Under the pieces are notes generated by a model, which was not told the DNA's origin, made no database searches, and saw only the letters and a list, made by a program, of their open reading frames with translations. The position numbers and the translations under genes were made by a program. Shown here piece after piece: positions 5,356-7,369 of a DNA stretch of 7,369 nt (the stretch's first letter is position 1; each line of letters begins with the position of its first letter). Source of the DNA: Oscillospiraceae bacterium (GTDB taxonomy: Bacteria > Bacillota > Clostridia > Oscillospirales > Ruminococcaceae); contig CAAGBS010000036.1 of NCBI GenBank assembly GCA_900768125.1, positions 1 through 7,369 of the forward strand, given 5' to 3'.

Positions 5356-7116
5356 ATGAGCAACGAAGATACAAAGACCACCCGCGCAGGCACCGGTGGT
5401 TTATATGAAAGGGCGTCAGCGACCGGGGAATACCTTTTCTCGGTGCTGATGCTCATGCTTGCCGCAGCCGGCAGGACGCTGGCTCGGCTTTTTGCTGCGA
5501 TAGACCGGCGTTTCGGCTGGCTCGGCGGGAAAATACTCGAGGGCATAAAAATACTCGGCGGCAAGATCGCTTCGCCGTTCCACCGCTATGCAAAGGCGTT
5601 CCGAATGGGCAGCAGCGATATCCGCCGCGCGCGTGAACAGGGAGTTCTCCCCGCGTGCAAGGCGGGATTCCAGATGCTGGGCAGGGCACTTTTCGGAAAG
5701 CGCGGACTAGCGGTCACGCTGTGCAACTGGGCGCTGCCGGTAGTGAGCTGCGTGTTCCTTTTCAGCGTTGTGTCCTACGCAAACAGCATGACCTACGCGC
5801 TGAAGCTCACCGTAAACGGCGACCTGATGGGCTACGTCAATGATGAGACCGTATTCACCGAGGCTGAGAAGATAGTCCACCAGCGTATAACCTACCTCGA
5901 CAGCAACACCGAGATGTTCAGCTTTGAGAGCGACTACACCGTTGAGATGGTGGGCTACGGCTCAACGCTCACGAAGTACCAGCTTGCCGACAAGCTGCTT
6001 CAGTCCATGGGTGCTGAGATAAGCTACGCATACGGCTTGTACATAGGCAACTCATTCTACGGCGCACTCGAAAGCAAGGACCGCGTTGACGCGGCTCTAG
6101 AGGGACTGCTCGACGAATACCGCGAGGGCGGAGACGAAACGGTGCAGTTCGAAAGCCAGATAAGCTACGAACCGGGACTGTACCTCACTGAAAGCATCGT
6201 CAGCGAGGATTCGATAATAAAACTCATCACCTCCAAAAAGAGCGTGGCGGCGTATTACACGGTAGTTGAGGGCGATTCCCCCTACGGCATACTCGACAAG
6301 CTGGACATGTCTGAGGAGGAACTTGCGCTGCTGAATCCCGATTTCTCAATGGAAAGTTCGCTTTTCATCGGCGACAAGATACTGATAAATCAGGAAGAAC
6401 CGTTCCTTGCGGTATCAGTCACCAGGAAAGAAACCTATGACGAGCGCACCGCTTTCGACACCACCTACACCGAAGACCCGACCCACTACGAAGGCTCCTC
6501 CACCATCGTGCAGGATGGCGTAAAGGGCACCGAGCGCGTGACTGCGGACGTATCCTACATCAACGGCATAGAGACCCGCCGCAAGGTGCTCAGCCGCGTC
6601 ACCATCGAGGAACCCACCACCCAGATAATCTCCATGGGCACCAAGCCTAAGCCCGCAGGCGTCACCGCCGCGATACCTGACAACATGCCTGTAGGACAGT
6701 TCCTGTGGCCGGTAGGCGGCTCTGACGGCGGACAGATATCCGAGATGATGTACGGCTACGGCGGATACTCGGGGCACAGCGGAATAGACATCACCGCGCC
6801 CTACGGAACGCCGATCTACGCGGCTGAATCCGGTACGGTAATTCTCGCTTCCTGGTACTACGGCTACGGAAACTGCGTAATGATACAGCACGCCAACGGC
6901 ATGGTGACTGTTTACGGCCACGCAAGCTATCTGCACGTTTACGTCGGACAGCAGGTGACGATGGGCGAGGTCATCGCGGACGTAGGCTCTACGGGTCAGT
7001 CCACGGGCAACCACTGCCACTTCGAGGTCAGACTGAACGGTCAGAACGGCTCGCGCGTCAACCCGATAAATTATCTCCCGTGGCATAAGAGAGCGCCATG
7101 GTGCGTTGAATATTAA
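5356..7116 (+). CDS. Membrane-anchored M23 peptidoglycan endopeptidase with LysM and G5 domains
   Basis: This 586-residue protein is predicted to cut peptide cross-links in peptidoglycan from the outer face of the membrane. In order it has a basic, probably cytoplasmic N-terminus (1-118), one membrane helix (about 119-141), a region with two copies of a short module (about 149-181 and 225-256), LysM (about 300-345, opening YYTVVEGDSPYGIL), G5 (about 353-432) and a C-terminal M23 domain (about 465-575). The M23 zinc and catalytic residues are all present: His474 and Asp478 in GHSGIDI, His522 in YGHASYL, and His553/His555 in GNHCHFEV. The start is ATG 5356, with GGAG (5347-5350) 5 bases upstream; an in-frame TTG at 5272 lies inside the -35 and is rejected. 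The gene is a single transcription unit with its own promoter and terminator. The actual bond cleaved cannot be told from sequence. Confidence 0.93.
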   Translation: MSNEDTKTTRAGTGGLYERASATGEYLFSVLMLMLAAAGRTLARLFAAIDRRFGWLGGKILEGIKILGGKIASPFHRYAKAFRMGSSDIRRAREQGVLPACKAGFQMLGRALFGKRGLAVTLCNWALPVVSCVFLFSVVSYANSMTYALKLTVNGDLMGYVNDETVFTEAEKIVHQRITYLDSNTEMFSFESDYTVEMVGYGSTLTKYQLADKLLQSMGAEISYAYGLYIGNSFYGALESKDRVDAALEGLLDEYREGGDETVQFESQISYEPGLYLTESIVSEDSIIKLITSKKSVAAYYTVVEGDSPYGILDKLDMSEEELALLNPDFSMESSLFIGDKILINQEEPFLAVSVTRKETYDERTAFDTTYTEDPTHYEGSSTIVQDGVKGTERVTADVSYINGIETRRKVLSRVTIEEPTTQIISMGTKPKPAGVTAAIPDNMPVGQFLWPVGGSDGGQISEMMYGYGGYSGHSGIDITAPYGTPIYAAESGTVILASWYYGYGNCVMIQHANGMVTVYGHASYLHVYVGQQVTMGEVIADVGSTGQSTGNHCHFEVRLNGQNGSRVNPINYLPWHKRAPWCVEY

Positions 7117-7151
7117 TTCGAAATGCAGAATGCAATAATGACCGTGCGCAG

Positions 7152-7171
7152 GGGAGGGGCTTGCCCCTCCC
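7152..7171. repeat. GC-rich 9-bp hairpin after the M23 gene
   Basis: GGGAGGGGC (7152-7160) and GCCCCTCCC (7163-7171) are perfect inverted copies with two bases between them. No T-run follows (gctcttac), so it is not a complete intrinsic terminator. It could be a REP-like intergenic palindrome or could protect the 3' end. The true terminator lies 25 bases further on. Confidence 0.6.
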
Positions 7172-7196
7172 GCTCTTACAAGTGAGTGATCAATAT

Positions 7197-7243
7197 AAAA
7201 AAAGCAAAGCAGTAAATCAGACCTTTACTGCTTTGCTTTTTTT
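7197..7243. terminator. Bidirectional intrinsic terminator with a perfect 20-bp stem
   Basis: The arms 7197-7216 and 7224-7243 are perfectly complementary around a 7-base loop (tcagacc). Seven A residues at one end and seven T residues at the other allow termination in both directions. It ends M23 transcription and would also stop leftward transcription coming from repeat copy B/C or beyond. Confidence 0.92.
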
Positions 7244-7256
7244 GATTCTTATGGTC

Positions 7257-7320
7257 ACCTCTAAAAACCTCCTTCACGGCAGATTTCTATGACTTATATC
7301 ATCTGCGTCGTTACCAAACC
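7257..7320 (-). repeat. Dispersed repeat, copy B (inverted relative to A)
   Basis: Read on the minus strand from 7320, this copy has the same ordered blocks as copy A: ggtttggt, gatataagtcat, gaaatctgc and ggtttttagaggt. The linkers are diverged, and the overall length is 64 against 66 bases. Read on the plus strand it also contains the inverted repeat GCAGAT (7279-7284) / ATCTGC (7301-7306), which A does not preserve. The copy begins 13 bases after the bidirectional terminator. Confidence 0.75.
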
Positions 7321-7329
7321 TTGAAATAC

Positions 7330-7369
7330 ATACAGTATTACTGCGGTTTAGTGCCTAGCATCTGATATA
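7330..7369 (+). repeat. Dispersed repeat, copy C (cut by window end)
   Basis: The octamer atacagta (7330-7337), 3 bases and then 7341-7369 match copy A (38-66) at 28 of 29 bases; the one difference is A at 7350 against G at 47. It is in the same orientation as A and head-to-head with B, 20 bases away. The rest of the copy lies beyond the window. Confidence 0.8.

Noticed and set aside
6415..7086. 223-codon minus-strand open frame opposite the M23 gene
   Set aside because: It is antisense to the G5 and M23 domains with no recognisable content; its length is a by-product of GC-rich codon use.
7152..7171. GC-rich hairpin taken as the M23 terminator
   Set aside because: It is not followed by a T-run; the nearby 7197-7243 structure meets all criteria instead.
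1..7369. CRISPR array, tRNA or rRNA genes, transposase, reverse transcriptase or phage genes
   Set aside because: No regularly spaced repeats, no tRNA-like cloverleaf and no coding frame with such domains were found. The repeats at the window ends are too few and too irregular for CRISPR.

Overview
The window looks like chromosomal DNA of a Gram-positive anaerobe of the Clostridia, most likely an Oscillospiraceae/Ruminococcaceae-type gut bacterium. This is inferred from four things: a long-form hibernation factor, a potABCD operon with a Firmicutes-type PotD, a LysM-G5-M23 cell-wall hydrolase, and moderately GC-rich genes separated by AT-rich spacers. No species assignment is possible from the sequence alone.

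Layout, left to right. Positions 1-107 hold one copy (A) of a repeat that recurs twice at the right end. Next to it is a strong leftward promoter candidate (116-144). Positions 155-241 hold two inverted repeats lying downstream of hpf. hpf, the long ribosome hibernation factor, runs leftward (776 to 258) from its own extended -10 promoter. A 414-base AT-rich divergent spacer follows. Rightward from it runs a compact operon, potA-potB-potC-potD (1191-5189), with gene junctions of a 14-base overlap, a 15-base gap and a 4-base ATGA overlap. It ends in a near-perfect intrinsic terminator. A single gene for a membrane-anchored M23 endopeptidase (5356-7116) follows, with a consensus-like extended -10 promoter. 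Behind it are a GC-rich hairpin and a bidirectional terminator with a perfect 20-bp stem. The window ends in repeat copy B (inverted) and the start of copy C (direct).

How the genes work together. PotA (ATPase), PotB and PotC (permeases) and PotD (binding protein) form a complete spermidine/putrescine importer. The flanking genes serve general physiology: HPF dimerises and silences 70S ribosomes in stationary phase, and the M23 protein cleaves or remodels peptidoglycan. Neither is visibly tied to polyamine uptake.

No clearly new multi-gene system is visible. The points most worth a second look are the A/B/C repeat family bracketing the segment, the leftward promoter that would transcribe copy A, the PotD with a lipobox and also a C-terminal membrane helix, and the M23 protein with a long basic cytoplasmic N-terminus and a duplicated module before LysM.
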